The position numbers were made by a program, and so were the translations under genes. Shown here piece by piece: positions 30,023-39,219 of a stretch of 64,000 bases of DNA (positions are counted from its first letter, which is position 1; every line of letters starts with the position of its first letter). Source of the stretch: Chloroflexota bacterium (GTDB lineage Bacteria; Chloroflexota; UBA6077; CF-72); NCBI GenBank assembly GCA_019247515.1, contig JAFAOS010000529.1, positions 1 through 64,000 on the forward strand. The letters are read 5' to 3'. Below the pieces are notes generated by a model. It was not told the origin of the DNA, made no database searches, and saw only the letters and a program-made list of their open reading frames with translations.

Positions 30023-30949
30023 TCAACGGCGCGGGCGGGCGAAGCGCGCGCCCTGCTCCGCGGCGGTCTCGACCGTCCACTCACCGTCCTTGAGCGTCTG
30101 CGCGTAAGCGTCCAGCTCTTCGAGGATCTCGATCTCCCACCAGTTCGTGTCGCGATCCTGCATGTAGAACGAATAGCTGCCATGCTGGTACGTCGCCGGC
30201 AGGATCTTCATCACCCCAAACTCCGCGGCGCTGGTCTCGGCGCTCTTGCGCAGGTCGTCGATCAGCGCCTCGCGACCGCTGTACACCGTAATGCCGTGGT
30301 GGTTCAGCAGTGGCTGGGGGTACTCCATCGCGGGCACGTGGATGCCGATCACGTTCACTCCGCCGTTGCCGCGGCTGACGAAGTAGTGGCCGCGTGACTC
30401 CGCATCCAGCCCCAGAAAGTCGCGGAAAAAGCGTACCGACTGCTCCACGTCGACGCTTTCGAGTGTCACATAGCTGATGGGTCCCGCCGGCACCAGCGAG
30501 CCGCTCGGCTCCGCATCTGACGGAATCGCGACAGGTCCGAACGGCCCGTCGTTGTCCTCCACCCGCCACCAGTTGCCATCCACGTCGAGCAGGTAGAAAC
30601 CATACGTACCGACGCCGAACTGGCGCGGGTCTTCGGTCGCCGGTTCGGTGATGCACTGAATGGCGTACTCGTCCTGCGCCGCCACCAGCCGGGCGTGCAC
30701 GCGATCGACTTCGTCACGGTCCTGGACCGGACGCGCGTAGAAATTGTGCAACGGCTGCGGCGCGGGCCTCGGCACCTGGATGGACGCGGCGATGACACCG
30801 TTGCTGGCGCGGAAGACGGCGGCCATCTTCAAGCGTCGCAGCGTCGGCAGACCCATGACGTCGCGGTAGAAGCGAATACTCTGGGCCACGTCGCGGCACT
30901 CGAGCGTGGTGTGCGTGGCGAGCGTGGGCGCAAACAGTACGGGGTTCAT
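30023..30949 (-). CDS. Two-domain VOC (vicinal oxygen chelate) family protein
   Basis: HTTLECRDVAQSIRFYRDVMGLPTL... and YVTLESVDVEQSVRFFRDFLGLDAE...; FYMQDRDTNWWEIEILEE. Confidence 0.88.
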   Translation of the reverse strand: MNPVLFAPTLATHTTLECRDVAQSIRFYRDVMGLPTLRRLKMAAVFRASNGVIAASIQVPRPAPQPLHNFYARPVQDRDEVDRVHARLVAAQDEYAIQCITEPATEDPRQFGVGTYGFYLLDVDGNWWRVEDNDGPFGPVAIPSDAEPSGSLVPAGPISYVTLESVDVEQSVRFFRDFLGLDAESRGHYFVSRGNGGVNVIGIHVPAMEYPQPLLNHHGITVYSGREALIDDLRKSAETSAAEFGVMKILPATYQHGSYSFYMQDRDTNWWEIEILEELDAYAQTLKDGEWTVETAAEQGARFARPRR

Positions 30950-32112
30950 CGAGCTCCTCCAGAAGGTGCCATCGCGATTGTCGCCGAGAGGTCGACCTCC
31001 CAGGCATCGTAGCCGTACAGCCACTCGGTGTCTGGCTCGTGCTTGCGCAGCCAGGTGTTGGCGCTGGAAATCGCCTGAATCCGCGACGTGCGCGGCTTCC
31101 GATGCGCCTCGAACCGCCGGAACGCGGCTTCGACATCGTCTTGCTCGAGGCAGCGCGCCAGGACAACCGCGTCTTCTATCGCCGTGGCGCCCCCCTGGGC
31201 CATGTACGGCGTCATCGGATGGCACGCGTCGCCCAGCAGCACGACGCGTCCATCGCTCCAGCGCGGCAGCGGCTCGCGCTCGAGAATCGCCCACTTGTGG
31301 CAATCCGGACAGGCGGCGAGCGTGGCCTGCACGTCCGGGTGAAAGCCGACGTACGCCTTGCGCAGCTCACGGATGTCGCCTTTGGCCGACCACGATTCGC
31401 TCGTGAGCCAATCCAGCGGCTCTGGCACGCTGGTGACGAAGTACACCTCGTCGTGCGTGCGCGTCGTGTAGTACACGACGATATGGCGGTCCGGTCCCCA
31501 CCACTTCGTTCGCGAGGGGCCGAGGTCCAGTCCTCCGAGCAAGGCGGACGGAAACACCGCTCGGTAGGCCACCCGGCCACGGTGGATCGGACGATCCGGC
31601 CCGAGAAGCAGCTCGCGGACCAGCGAGTGCACCCCGTCGGCGCCGACCACGGCGTCCGCCTGCGCCCGCGTGCCGTCCGCGAAGGCCAGCGCGACACTTT
31701 CGCCGCGCGGCTCGAGCCCGACCAGACGCTTGTCGAGGTGAATCTGACGTGGGGGCACCATGTCCGCGAGCGCGCCGTGGAGCTCGGCACGATGCAGGCA
31801 GAGATATGGCGCTCCGAAGCGTTCCTCGGGCATCGGCATATCGTTGGTGACGTCGCCCGTGTCCCAATCGCGATCCAGGTGCGAGACTGGCGCAAAGGCG
31901 ATGTCGCGCAGTCGGTCTTCGAGCCCGAGGCGGCGCAGCACCTTCATCGGGTTGGGCAGCATCTGAATGCCGGCCCCCACGCGCGTGAACTGGCTGGCCT
32001 GCTCGAACACGTGAACGTCGAAACCCGCGCGCGAGAGGGTGATCGCCGCGGTCAGTCCGCCGATACCGGCGCCGACCACCGCGATCGAGCGCTGTGAAGT
32101 GCCTACGGCCAT
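30946..32112 (-). CDS. FAD-dependent monooxygenase (salicylate/3-hydroxybenzoate hydroxylase-like)
   Basis: IAVVGAGIGGLTAAITLSRAGFDVHVFEQ...GADGVHSLVRE...GRVVLLGDACHPMTPYMAQGGATAIEDAVVLA; ATGA overlap with the VOC gene. Confidence 0.93.
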   Translation of the reverse strand: MAVGTSQRSIAVVGAGIGGLTAAITLSRAGFDVHVFEQASQFTRVGAGIQMLPNPMKVLRRLGLEDRLRDIAFAPVSHLDRDWDTGDVTNDMPMPEERFGAPYLCLHRAELHGALADMVPPRQIHLDKRLVGLEPRGESVALAFADGTRAQADAVVGADGVHSLVRELLLGPDRPIHRGRVAYRAVFPSALLGGLDLGPSRTKWWGPDRHIVVYYTTRTHDEVYFVTSVPEPLDWLTSESWSAKGDIRELRKAYVGFHPDVQATLAACPDCHKWAILEREPLPRWSDGRVVLLGDACHPMTPYMAQGGATAIEDAVVLARCLEQDDVEAAFRRFEAHRKPRTSRIQAISSANTWLRKHEPDTEWLYGYDAWEVDLSATIAMAPSGGAR

Positions 32113-32159
32113 ATTGGAAAATGCTAGCCGACTACTTCCTCGCCGCCTGGTATAGCATC

Positions 32160-32215
32160 CCCTCAGTGGTGATTCCACCTGTGGTGGAGCCCTTCGAGAG
32201 GTTTTTCATCGACCC
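32160..32215 (+). repeat. Truncated family 1 repeat (CCACCTGTGGTGG variant)
   Basis: tggtgattccacctgtggtggagcccttcgagaggtttttcatcgacc. Confidence 0.8.
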
Positions 32216-32216
32216 G

Positions 32217-32957
32217 TCAGGGGTAGTAGTCGTAGTGGCCGATACTGGGGATGTACATCCCCGAGTGGATCATCTCTCGGGCTCGGTCGATCTCGGCGAA
32301 GTGCTTGTCCGTGTGCCGCCACGACCGTGAGACCGTGTGGAACTCGCGATACGCGGCGCACGGGTCCGGGTGGTCTGTGTAATACAGCAGCACCATCAGG
32401 TCGGGATCGCTGGGCGAGGCCAGTTTGACGGCGGCGGTGAACAGGCCGGTGTCCAGGATCATCGGCAGGTGGACAGACTCGTGCCACCTGGCGTAGCCGT
32501 CGCGCGCATCCGAATCAAGCAGCTTCATGACCACCAGCATCAGCGCCGAGGTCTGCGGCGCGAAGGTCGCCGCCTCGGCCGAGAGCTGCAGGCCGCGTCG
32601 CGCGTGGGCCGCAACCGGCACCAGGCGTTGGCCCCACGTGCGGTGGATGAATTGCATCGGCTGCATGCGTCCGAGCAGCGTCAGACGCTGCCCGAGCACC
32701 GAGAAATTGGACTCCAGCTCCGCCGGAGTGCCGCTGCTCCAGTACAGGTTGACGTATTCGCCGCCGTGGTGCTCCAGCCGACTCGCCGGCTGCTCCGCCA
32801 GCAGCTCGGGGGTAGCGACCCACCGTTGTGAGATGAAGATGTACGGCACGGTGCCGATCACTTCCGGCTTGTGATCCTGGTCGTGCCACAGACACACCTC
32901 GCGATGATGGCCCGCTTCGAAGTGGTACAGCGTCAGCGACGCGCTTCTGGCTTTCAT
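32217..32957 (-). CDS. Dimeric alpha/beta barrel (EthD-like) hypothetical protein
   Basis: CLWHDQDHKPEVIGTVPYIFISQRWVATPELL...YARWHESVHLPMILDTGLF; duplicated H-x(2)-D/HLP pattern suggestive of EthD-like folds. Confidence 0.55.
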   Translation of the reverse strand: MKARSASLTLYHFEAGHHREVCLWHDQDHKPEVIGTVPYIFISQRWVATPELLAEQPASRLEHHGGEYVNLYWSSGTPAELESNFSVLGQRLTLLGRMQPMQFIHRTWGQRLVPVAAHARRGLQLSAEAATFAPQTSALMLVVMKLLDSDARDGYARWHESVHLPMILDTGLFTAAVKLASPSDPDLMVLLYYTDHPDPCAAYREFHTVSRSWRHTDKHFAEIDRAREMIHSGMYIPSIGHYDYYP

Positions 32958-32980
32958 GGCTCGTCGCTCTACGCTATCAG

Positions 32981-33421
32981 TTACGACCCGACCGCTTGCA
33001 GGGCCATCGCGCTTGCCTCGGGCGAGTTGACCAGGAACGGCGCGAAAAAGCCGATCTGGTTCCCGTACTGCGCCGCCGCGTCACTTGACAGCTGACCCTG
33101 GCTGACCGCGGCATCCAGCTGCTGATCCGCCGAATCGACGACCACGTTCGTGACGTCCGATACGCTCTTGCCGTGCTGCTGGGTGACCTGCGCCAGAGAC
33201 TTGCCCACCAGCTCGCTCTGCAGCTGGTCCGTCGAGATGCCCAGGAACTGGGCCACCGCCGTTGCTTCGCCGGCGAGCACCACCTGTTTCAGCTGGTCGT
33301 TGCCGTCGAGGGATGGCAGGCCGCCTGGCAGCGTCTGGGCCGAAGCGACGCCGCCCAGCGCGACGGACAGGAGCGCCGCGCCCGCGAGCGCCGCGACTCT
33401 GGTCGAATGAAAGCGTTTCAT
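32981..33421 (-). CDS. Secreted hypothetical protein with signal peptide
   Basis: MKRFHSTRVAALAGAALLSVALGGVASAQTLPGGLP...FLGISTDQLQSELVGKSLAQVTQQHGKSVSDV; resembles the 7411-7935 product in style. Confidence 0.75.
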   Translation of the reverse strand: MKRFHSTRVAALAGAALLSVALGGVASAQTLPGGLPSLDGNDQLKQVVLAGEATAVAQFLGISTDQLQSELVGKSLAQVTQQHGKSVSDVTNVVVDSADQQLDAAVSQGQLSSDAAAQYGNQIGFFAPFLVNSPEASAMALQAVGS

Positions 33422-33573
33422 ATTCAATTCAGTTCTCCACGCGAAACGACGTAATTGTCTCGGCCAGTGATTGGCAAACTTTGAACGATTGGCTAAAAGA
33501 CTCGCAAAAGCCGGCGCGGGCTCGCCAGAGCGCACGCCGCGGCAAGGGGCGCGAGGGGTACGCTTGTGAGCCA

Positions 33574-34608
33574 GTGGAGAACTTCATCACCTTGGGTCAG
33601 TACGAGTGCGCGTTCCCGAGCAAAGTCAAGCCGGAGGTCTACGCGTACGTCACCGGCGGCTCCGCCAGCGAGCTCAGCCTGCGTCGCAATCGAGCCGCGC
33701 TCGAGCGCATCGTTGTCGAGCAGCGCATCGGCATGGACGTGCGGGCGATTGACCTGACCACCGCGTTTCTGGACATGCCGTTGCCGGCGCCGTTTGGCGT
33801 GTGTCCGATGGGCGGCATGCCGCAGGTGTGGCCGCGAGGCGACGTGGAGATGGCGCGCGGGGCGACCGTCGGCGGCTTGCTGGGTGTGGCCAACAGCGGT
33901 GGACCTCTGCACGAACGCATCGAGGTCGCCAGCGGGCCGCTGATGTATCAGCTGTACAACTACGGGGATCGCGACTGGGCTGCCGCGCGGGTGGAGGAGA
34001 TTCAGTCCGCCGGCTACAAAGCGATCACCGTTACCGTGGACACGGGGGTGCAGAGTCGGCGTGATGTCCACCTGGAAGCGCTGTACCGTGCCGGCGGCGG
34101 CCAGCTACCGGCGCCGCGCCCGGTCCAGCCGGGCAGTGACCCGATGTACCTGTCGATGATCACCTGGGAATACGTGAGATTCCTGCGCGACCTGATCAAG
34201 GTGCCGTTCGGCTTGAAAGGCGTCATGCACCCGGACGACGCGCGCGCGTGCCTGGATTGCGGGCTGGACTTCATCTGGATCTCCAACCACGGGGGACGCC
34301 AGCTCGATTCGGGCCGCGCCACGATCGACGCCTTGCCGCGCGTCGCCGCGGCTGTCGGCAATCGCGCGCCGATCATCGTCGACGGGGGCTTTCGACGCGG
34401 AACTGACATCATCAAAGGCCTGGCCCTCGGGGCAACCGTTGTCGCCATCGGCCGACCGTACATGTGGGGCCTGGCCCACGCTGGGGCGGAAGGCGCCGCG
34501 GCGATCAGCAGACTGCTCGAAGCGGAGCTTCGAGTCGACATGGCGCTGGCCGGCCAGACGTCCGTGCGGGGCATCACGCGCGACGCCGTCGACTACGTCA
34601 ACTACTGA
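33574..34608 (+). CDS. FMN-dependent alpha-hydroxy-acid oxidising protein
   Basis: YAYVTGGSASELSLRRNRAALERI...FIWISNHGGRQLDSGRATIDALPRVAAAV...PIIVDGGFRRGTDIIKGLALGATVVAIGRPYMWGLAHAG. GTG start is a guess. Confidence 0.93.
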   Translation: MENFITLGQYECAFPSKVKPEVYAYVTGGSASELSLRRNRAALERIVVEQRIGMDVRAIDLTTAFLDMPLPAPFGVCPMGGMPQVWPRGDVEMARGATVGGLLGVANSGGPLHERIEVASGPLMYQLYNYGDRDWAAARVEEIQSAGYKAITVTVDTGVQSRRDVHLEALYRAGGGQLPAPRPVQPGSDPMYLSMITWEYVRFLRDLIKVPFGLKGVMHPDDARACLDCGLDFIWISNHGGRQLDSGRATIDALPRVAAAVGNRAPIIVDGGFRRGTDIIKGLALGATVVAIGRPYMWGLAHAGAEGAAAISRLLEAELRVDMALAGQTSVRGITRDAVDYVNY

Positions 34609-34623
34609 GAGACCGCGAGCGGC

Positions 34624-35469
34624 ATGGACTTCCGCGAGGAATTCTTCGTCCGACCTGAACACCGCCTCCACCTGAGCCACATCGACCCCGGCTACAAGGG
34701 CGACCATGACACCGAAAAGTTGGCGGAGGAGCAGACGGCGAAGTACCACGCGAGCATTGGACGCCTGCAGTCCGTCATGGCGGCGCAGAAAGAGCACGCG
34801 CTGCTGATCGTCCTCCAGGGGCTGGACGCCGCGGGAAAGGACGGGACCATCAAACACGTCTTCTCGGCACTGAACCCGCAGGGCGTGTCGACGGTGGCCT
34901 TCAAGGAACCAACTGCTGTCGAGCTGGAGCACGACTTCCTGTGGCGTGTCCATCCGCACACTCCGGGCAGAGGTCAGATTGCGATTTTCAATCGCTCGCA
35001 TTATGAGGACGTGCTGGTCGCGCGGGTCCACGGGCTGGTCGACAAAGCGACCTGGACGGAGCGTTATGCGCTGATCCAGAATTTCGAACGCGGGCTGCTG
35101 GCCGCTGGCACCGTGGTGTTGAAATTCTTCCTGCACATCAGTCGGCACGAGCAGCTGCAGCGCTTCAAAGAACGTCTGGATGACCCTGCTCGCAACTGGA
35201 AGATCAGCGAAGCGGATTATCTCGAACGCGAGCGTTGGAATGCGTACAGGCATGCCTACGAGGATGCGCTGGCGGCCACGAGCACCCGCCACGCGCCGTG
35301 GTACGTGATTCCTGCCAATCACAAGTGGTTCCGCAACCTGGCGGTCTCGCAGATCGTGGCCTCCGCGCTGGAGGACCTGGACCTCGCGTATCCGGCGGCC
35401 ACGGTGGACCTGGAGCAGATACGCCGCCAGTACGAGCGCGCGCTCGAGGCCGAGCGGAAAGGCGAGTAG
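34624..35469 (+). CDS. ppk2: Polyphosphate kinase 2 family protein
   Basis: LLIVLQGLDAAGKDGTIKHVFSALNPQGVSTVAFKEPTAVELEHDFLWRVHPHTPGRGQIAIFNRSHYEDVLVARVHGLV (PPK2 Walker A and lid). Confidence 0.95.
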   Translation: MDFREEFFVRPEHRLHLSHIDPGYKGDHDTEKLAEEQTAKYHASIGRLQSVMAAQKEHALLIVLQGLDAAGKDGTIKHVFSALNPQGVSTVAFKEPTAVELEHDFLWRVHPHTPGRGQIAIFNRSHYEDVLVARVHGLVDKATWTERYALIQNFERGLLAAGTVVLKFFLHISRHEQLQRFKERLDDPARNWKISEADYLERERWNAYRHAYEDALAATSTRHAPWYVIPANHKWFRNLAVSQIVASALEDLDLAYPAATVDLEQIRRQYERALEAERKGE

Positions 35470-35556
35470 CGCAAGCCTAAAATTTGAACTGCTCATAGCA
35501 AGTTTTCTGGGAACAAGTTTTTTATGCAGTCGCAAGCCTGCGGGCTTGCTCCCCAG

Positions 35557-35822
35557 GGCTACTCGCCCTGGACCTCGCTCGCGTCAATTGGGAAAAATCG
35601 GCTCTTGCCGACTTTTCGCTCGCGTCGCACGTCCATGACAGACGACCACCGATCGAGAGTGTCACCACATGGTGGTGTTGTCACGCCGTCCGTCCACGAC
35701 CTCTCACATCGTGTCGACCAGGTCGTGACAGAGACTCGGCGCGAGCCGATTGCCAGCCGACCGGGAGTTGTCAGCCATCGAGCAACGGGCCGTCAGGATG
35801 CGCGGGTCCAGGGCGAGTAGCC
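35557..35822. mobile_element. Putative MITE-like element with perfect 18-bp terminal inverted repeats
   Basis: Left GGCTACTCGCCCTGGACC (35557-35574), right GGTCCAGGGCGAGTAGCC (35805-35822); exact reverse complements; non-coding interior. Confidence 0.6.
35593..35616. terminator. Bidirectional terminator-like hairpin
   Basis: AAAAATCGGC-TCTT-GCCGACTTTT: 10-bp stem with one mismatch, A-tract and T-tract flanks; between ppk2 (+) and ClC gene (-). Confidence 0.55.
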
Positions 35823-35828
35823 AGACTA

Positions 35829-35929
35829 TTCCCCAGAGGGGACCCAACGGGATAGCGCGAACGGGAGTTTCGCTGCCTGAGACGGCACGGATCCGGGCGG
35901 CAAATCTCCGGCGGGACCCCAATGGGGAA
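35829..35929. repeat. Family 3 TTCCCCAGAGGGGACCC repeat, short cluster with inverted end copy
   Basis: ttccccagaggggaccca (35829) ... gggaccccaatggggaa (35913-35929). Confidence 0.65.
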
Positions 35930-35940
35930 CACGAGCCCCG

Positions 35941-37209
35941 CTACTTATTCTCCGCCTGGATTTGCATCTGGGGTCTGCCGGTGACCAGCAGCCAGGCGGG
36001 CAGCATCACCAGGGTCAGGATCGGGATCAGGTTGATGTCCGGCACCATGACCGCGGCCATGAACAGGCTCAGCCAGCCCTGGCGGGTAATGGCGAGCAGG
36101 AAGCCGAGGACGGCGCACGCGACGGTCAGGGCGGGCGGGACAAACGGGAGAAACGCGTTGAAGGCCAGTCCAGCGGCCACGCCAATGAAGACCGACGGAA
36201 AAATGCGGCCGCCGCGAAACGCGCACGTGCCGGCGATGACCAGGGCCGCCATCTTGACCAGGGTCACCAGCACCAGGCCGGCAGCGGAGTACTGACTGGC
36301 GTCTTGCGCCAGCTCTTTCATCTGATCGAGCCCCTTGAAGAGCGTGATGGGTCCACCCACGGCGCCAAGGATTCCCAGTAGCACCCCGCCGAGCGTCAGC
36401 GCCAGGAGCGTATTGGTGACGCGCTTGAACAGCGGATACACGCCGCGAAAGGCGTAGACGGTCACCAGGCCGAGCAACGCGGCGACCGACGCGAGGACCG
36501 CCCCGATGAGCAGGTCGGGCAGATTGGCGCCGGGGTACGGCGGCAGTGAGACCGACATCGACAGTTGGCCACCGCTGAGCGCATCGGTGGTCAACGAGCC
36601 AGCCCCAGCCGCCACCATCGGTCCAAACAGCCGGTCCCACAGTGGCACCTGGGAATCGCCCGCGGCCATCGATTCGGTCAGGACCAGCGCGGCGGCCACC
36701 GGTGTTCCGAACATCGCGCCGAGCATGCCGGCGGTGGCCAGCCCAACCCAGATCTGCGCGCCAACGACGGGGATGAGCCGGCTGCCGAGGGCGTACACCA
36801 CGGCAATCGTGATGCCCATGATCGGATTCTCGGGCCCAAGGCTGATCCCGCCCGCCAGCATCAGGATCAACGCCAGCAGCAGGCTGGGCAGAATCGAGAG
36901 CGCGAGTGGCGGCTCAACAAGGCCGAGGGTCGCCGGGTCCGGACCGGCGTGGCCGGGCATTTTCCACACGATCAGGCCGACCGCGACACCCGTCAGCGTC
37001 AGAATCAGGACGATCCACGCAGGCGCATTACCCGAGACGCCGAATGCTTGGGGAATAACGCTCCACAACACGTGCTCGAGCTGATTGGCAACGTCGGTCA
37101 CCACCAGCAGGATCACGCTGGCGGCGACGCCCACCACCAGTGCCGGCACCGATAGTCGCAACAGCTGGCGAACCGGGGACGGACGCGTAGCGGGCAGGGT
37201 GTCGGTCAT
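35941..37209 (-). CDS. ClC-type chloride/ion channel protein
   Basis: GGISLGPENPIMGITIAVVYALGSRL...GMLGAMFGTPVAAALVLTESM...CAFRGGRIFPSVFIGVAAG; ClC selectivity-region-like motifs. Confidence 0.87.
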   Translation of the reverse strand: MTDTLPATRPSPVRQLLRLSVPALVVGVAASVILLVVTDVANQLEHVLWSVIPQAFGVSGNAPAWIVLILTLTGVAVGLIVWKMPGHAGPDPATLGLVEPPLALSILPSLLLALILMLAGGISLGPENPIMGITIAVVYALGSRLIPVVGAQIWVGLATAGMLGAMFGTPVAAALVLTESMAAGDSQVPLWDRLFGPMVAAGAGSLTTDALSGGQLSMSVSLPPYPGANLPDLLIGAVLASVAALLGLVTVYAFRGVYPLFKRVTNTLLALTLGGVLLGILGAVGGPITLFKGLDQMKELAQDASQYSAAGLVLVTLVKMAALVIAGTCAFRGGRIFPSVFIGVAAGLAFNAFLPFVPPALTVACAVLGFLLAITRQGWLSLFMAAVMVPDINLIPILTLVMLPAWLLVTGRPQMQIQAENK

Positions 37210-37236
37210 GGCAGGTCAAGGATAGTCGGCGTCGCG

Positions 37237-37836
37237 TCAGGATCGCGGAGTGGCGGCGACCCAGTCTTCCATCAGGTCCGCGAGCGCCTGAACCACCGGC
37301 GCGACCTGCGCGGGATCCTCGGCGATCATCGCCTGCATGCCAACCCCACGAATCGCACTCATGATCGTGTGTGCGACCAGGGCCACGTCCAGGTCGGCGC
37401 GGAGCACGCCGGACTGTCGGCCGCGCTCCAGGATGCTGCAGAGCCAGCCATGCCAGGCCGCGTCGATGTCGCGCAGGATCGCGGCGACCGACGCGTCGCG
37501 CTGGGCGCGCGCCACCAGCTCGGTGTAGACGACGGCGGCCTGATCCTGGAGGTGCTCGCCTGCATCGACGAACTCCCAGCGGATGGCCGCGAGCGGGTCG
37601 ACCGGCGCCCCGGGATTGTTGGGCGCCGCGGTCTGGCTGAACTGGTCGACCATCAGGCTGCCGACGGCGCGAATCAGGGCGTCCTTGCTGTCGAAGTAGT
37701 AGAGCAGGGTGCCGTTGTTGATGCCGGCCGCGCGGGCGACGTCGGCGAAGCGCAGGCCTTCGAGGCCGCGTTCGGCGATGAGGCGGTAGGCGACGTGGAC
37801 GATCTGGGCGCGGCGGTCGGTGCGGGGAGTCGGCAC
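37237..37836 (-). CDS. TetR/AcrR family transcriptional regulator
   Basis: VPTPRTDRRAQIVHVAYRLIAERGLEGLRFADVARAAGINNGTLLYYFDSKDALIRAV. GTG at 37836 preferred over the upstream ATG (37881). Confidence 0.93.
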   Translation of the reverse strand: MPTPRTDRRAQIVHVAYRLIAERGLEGLRFADVARAAGINNGTLLYYFDSKDALIRAVGSLMVDQFSQTAAPNNPGAPVDPLAAIRWEFVDAGEHLQDQAAVVYTELVARAQRDASVAAILRDIDAAWHGWLCSILERGRQSGVLRADLDVALVAHTIMSAIRGVGMQAMIAEDPAQVAPVVQALADLMEDWVAATPRS

Positions 37837-37862
37837 GCGGGCAGCGTACCACAGGTTCTCGT

Positions 37863-37878
37863 TCAACCAGACAGTTGA
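37863..37878. promoter_or_regulatory. Putative TetR operator site 1
   Basis: TCAACCAGACAGTTGA; inverted TCAAC/GTTGA arms, upstream of the tetR-like GTG start. Confidence 0.7.
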
Positions 37879-37915
37879 CACCGGCTCACGCTCGGGTTAG
37901 AGTGGTGATCAGCAG

Positions 37916-37931
37916 TCAACCATCTAGTTGA
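37916..37931. promoter_or_regulatory. Putative TetR operator site 2
   Basis: TCAACCATCTAGTTGA; same arms as site 1, 53 bp away, 16 bp upstream of the monooxygenase ATG. Confidence 0.7.
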
Positions 37932-37947
37932 ACGAAAGTGAGTTCTG

Positions 37948-39219
37948 ATGACCCTGCGCGTCCTCATCGCCGGTGGCGGCCTCGGCGGCCTCACCCTCGC
38001 GCATGCCCTCCGCTCCGCCGGCCTCCAGCCCGCCGTCTTCGAACGCAGCCCCGCGCACCTCGATCCCTCCACCAGCTACCGCATCCACATCGACGCCAAC
38101 GGCAGTCGCGCCCTGCACCAGTGTCTGCCGCCCGCGCTGTGGCGCGAGTTCGAGGCGCGCTCCGCCGCCGCCCCGCTCGGCATCGCCTTCGCTACGGAAC
38201 GCCTCAAGCAGCTCGCGTTTATTCCGGATCCAGCTTCGAACTCTGATCCCGCCGCGCACTCGCATCCGATCAGTCGCTCGGGGCTGCGCCAGCTGCTCTG
38301 CACGGGTCTGGAGGACGTGGTGAGCTTCGAGACGCGCGTCACCGGCTTCCAGCCGCACGCCGACGGCGTCGAGCTGTGCTTTGCCGACGGCACTTCCGCC
38401 CGCGGCGACGTGCTGGTCGGCGCCGACGGTTCGGCCTCTCCGATTCGCAAGCAGCTTCTGCCCGCTGCTCGCGTGTGCGACACCGGCGTCGGCGGTGTTG
38501 CCGGCAAGGTGTATCTCGACGAGCGGATGCGCCAACGCATCGGCGAGCGGCTGCTGCGCCAGATGACCATGGTCCTGCCCGTCCGCGGATTCGGGATGTT
38601 CCTCGCGCCGTTCTTGCGCCAGGACGCAGCCTCGGCGCTGGATTTGCCCGAGCACCTCTTCTGGGTCGTCCTCGGGCGATCAGCTGCTTTTGGACTGGAC
38701 TCGGACGCACACCGCGCGTCCGGAACCGGGCTGCAGCGGCTGGCCCTGCGCACCGCCGAGCGCTGGCATCCGCTGCTGCGCATGTTGATCGCCGCGGCTG
38801 ACGTGAGCACTGTCGTGGGCGTGCCGCTTCATTCGGCGGAGCCCGTGGCGGCCTGGCCCACCACGCGCGTCACCCTGCTCGGCGACGCGATCCACACGAT
38901 GACGCCGCTCCAGGGGCTCGGGGGCAACACCGCGCTGCAGGACGCGGCCGTCCTGGCCCGGCACCTGGCGCTCGCCGACCGCGGGCAGACGGATGTGCTC
39001 TCGGCGATCGGCGCCTACGAAGCCGAGATGCGGCTGTACGCCTTCGACGCGGTGCGACGTTCGCTGCAGGTCTCCGAGTCGGTGGCGACTACCAACGTGC
39101 TCGGGCGGATCGGTTTTCGAACGGTGCTGGAGCTTGTCAACGCGGTGCCGGCGCTCGGCAAGGTGATGTTCCAGCGCCCCGCCCGGCAGGCGGACGACTT
39201 CGGCCGTGTCGATTGGTAG
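37948..39219 (+). CDS. FAD-dependent monooxygenase
   Basis: VLIAGGGLGGLTLAHALRSAGLQPAVFER...VGADGSASPIRKQLLP...RVTLLGDAIHTMTPLQGLGGNTALQDAAVLARHL; divergent from the TetR gene. Confidence 0.93.
   Translation: MTLRVLIAGGGLGGLTLAHALRSAGLQPAVFERSPAHLDPSTSYRIHIDANGSRALHQCLPPALWREFEARSAAAPLGIAFATERLKQLAFIPDPASNSDPAAHSHPISRSGLRQLLCTGLEDVVSFETRVTGFQPHADGVELCFADGTSARGDVLVGADGSASPIRKQLLPAARVCDTGVGGVAGKVYLDERMRQRIGERLLRQMTMVLPVRGFGMFLAPFLRQDAASALDLPEHLFWVVLGRSAAFGLDSDAHRASGTGLQRLALRTAERWHPLLRMLIAAADVSTVVGVPLHSAEPVAAWPTTRVTLLGDAIHTMTPLQGLGGNTALQDAAVLARHLALADRGQTDVLSAIGAYEAEMRLYAFDAVRRSLQVSESVATTNVLGRIGFRTVLELVNAVPALGKVMFQRPARQADDFGRVDW

Noticed and set aside
35524-35820. 98-aa plus-strand ORF
   Set aside because: Covers the MITE-like element and a terminator hairpin; no coding signal.
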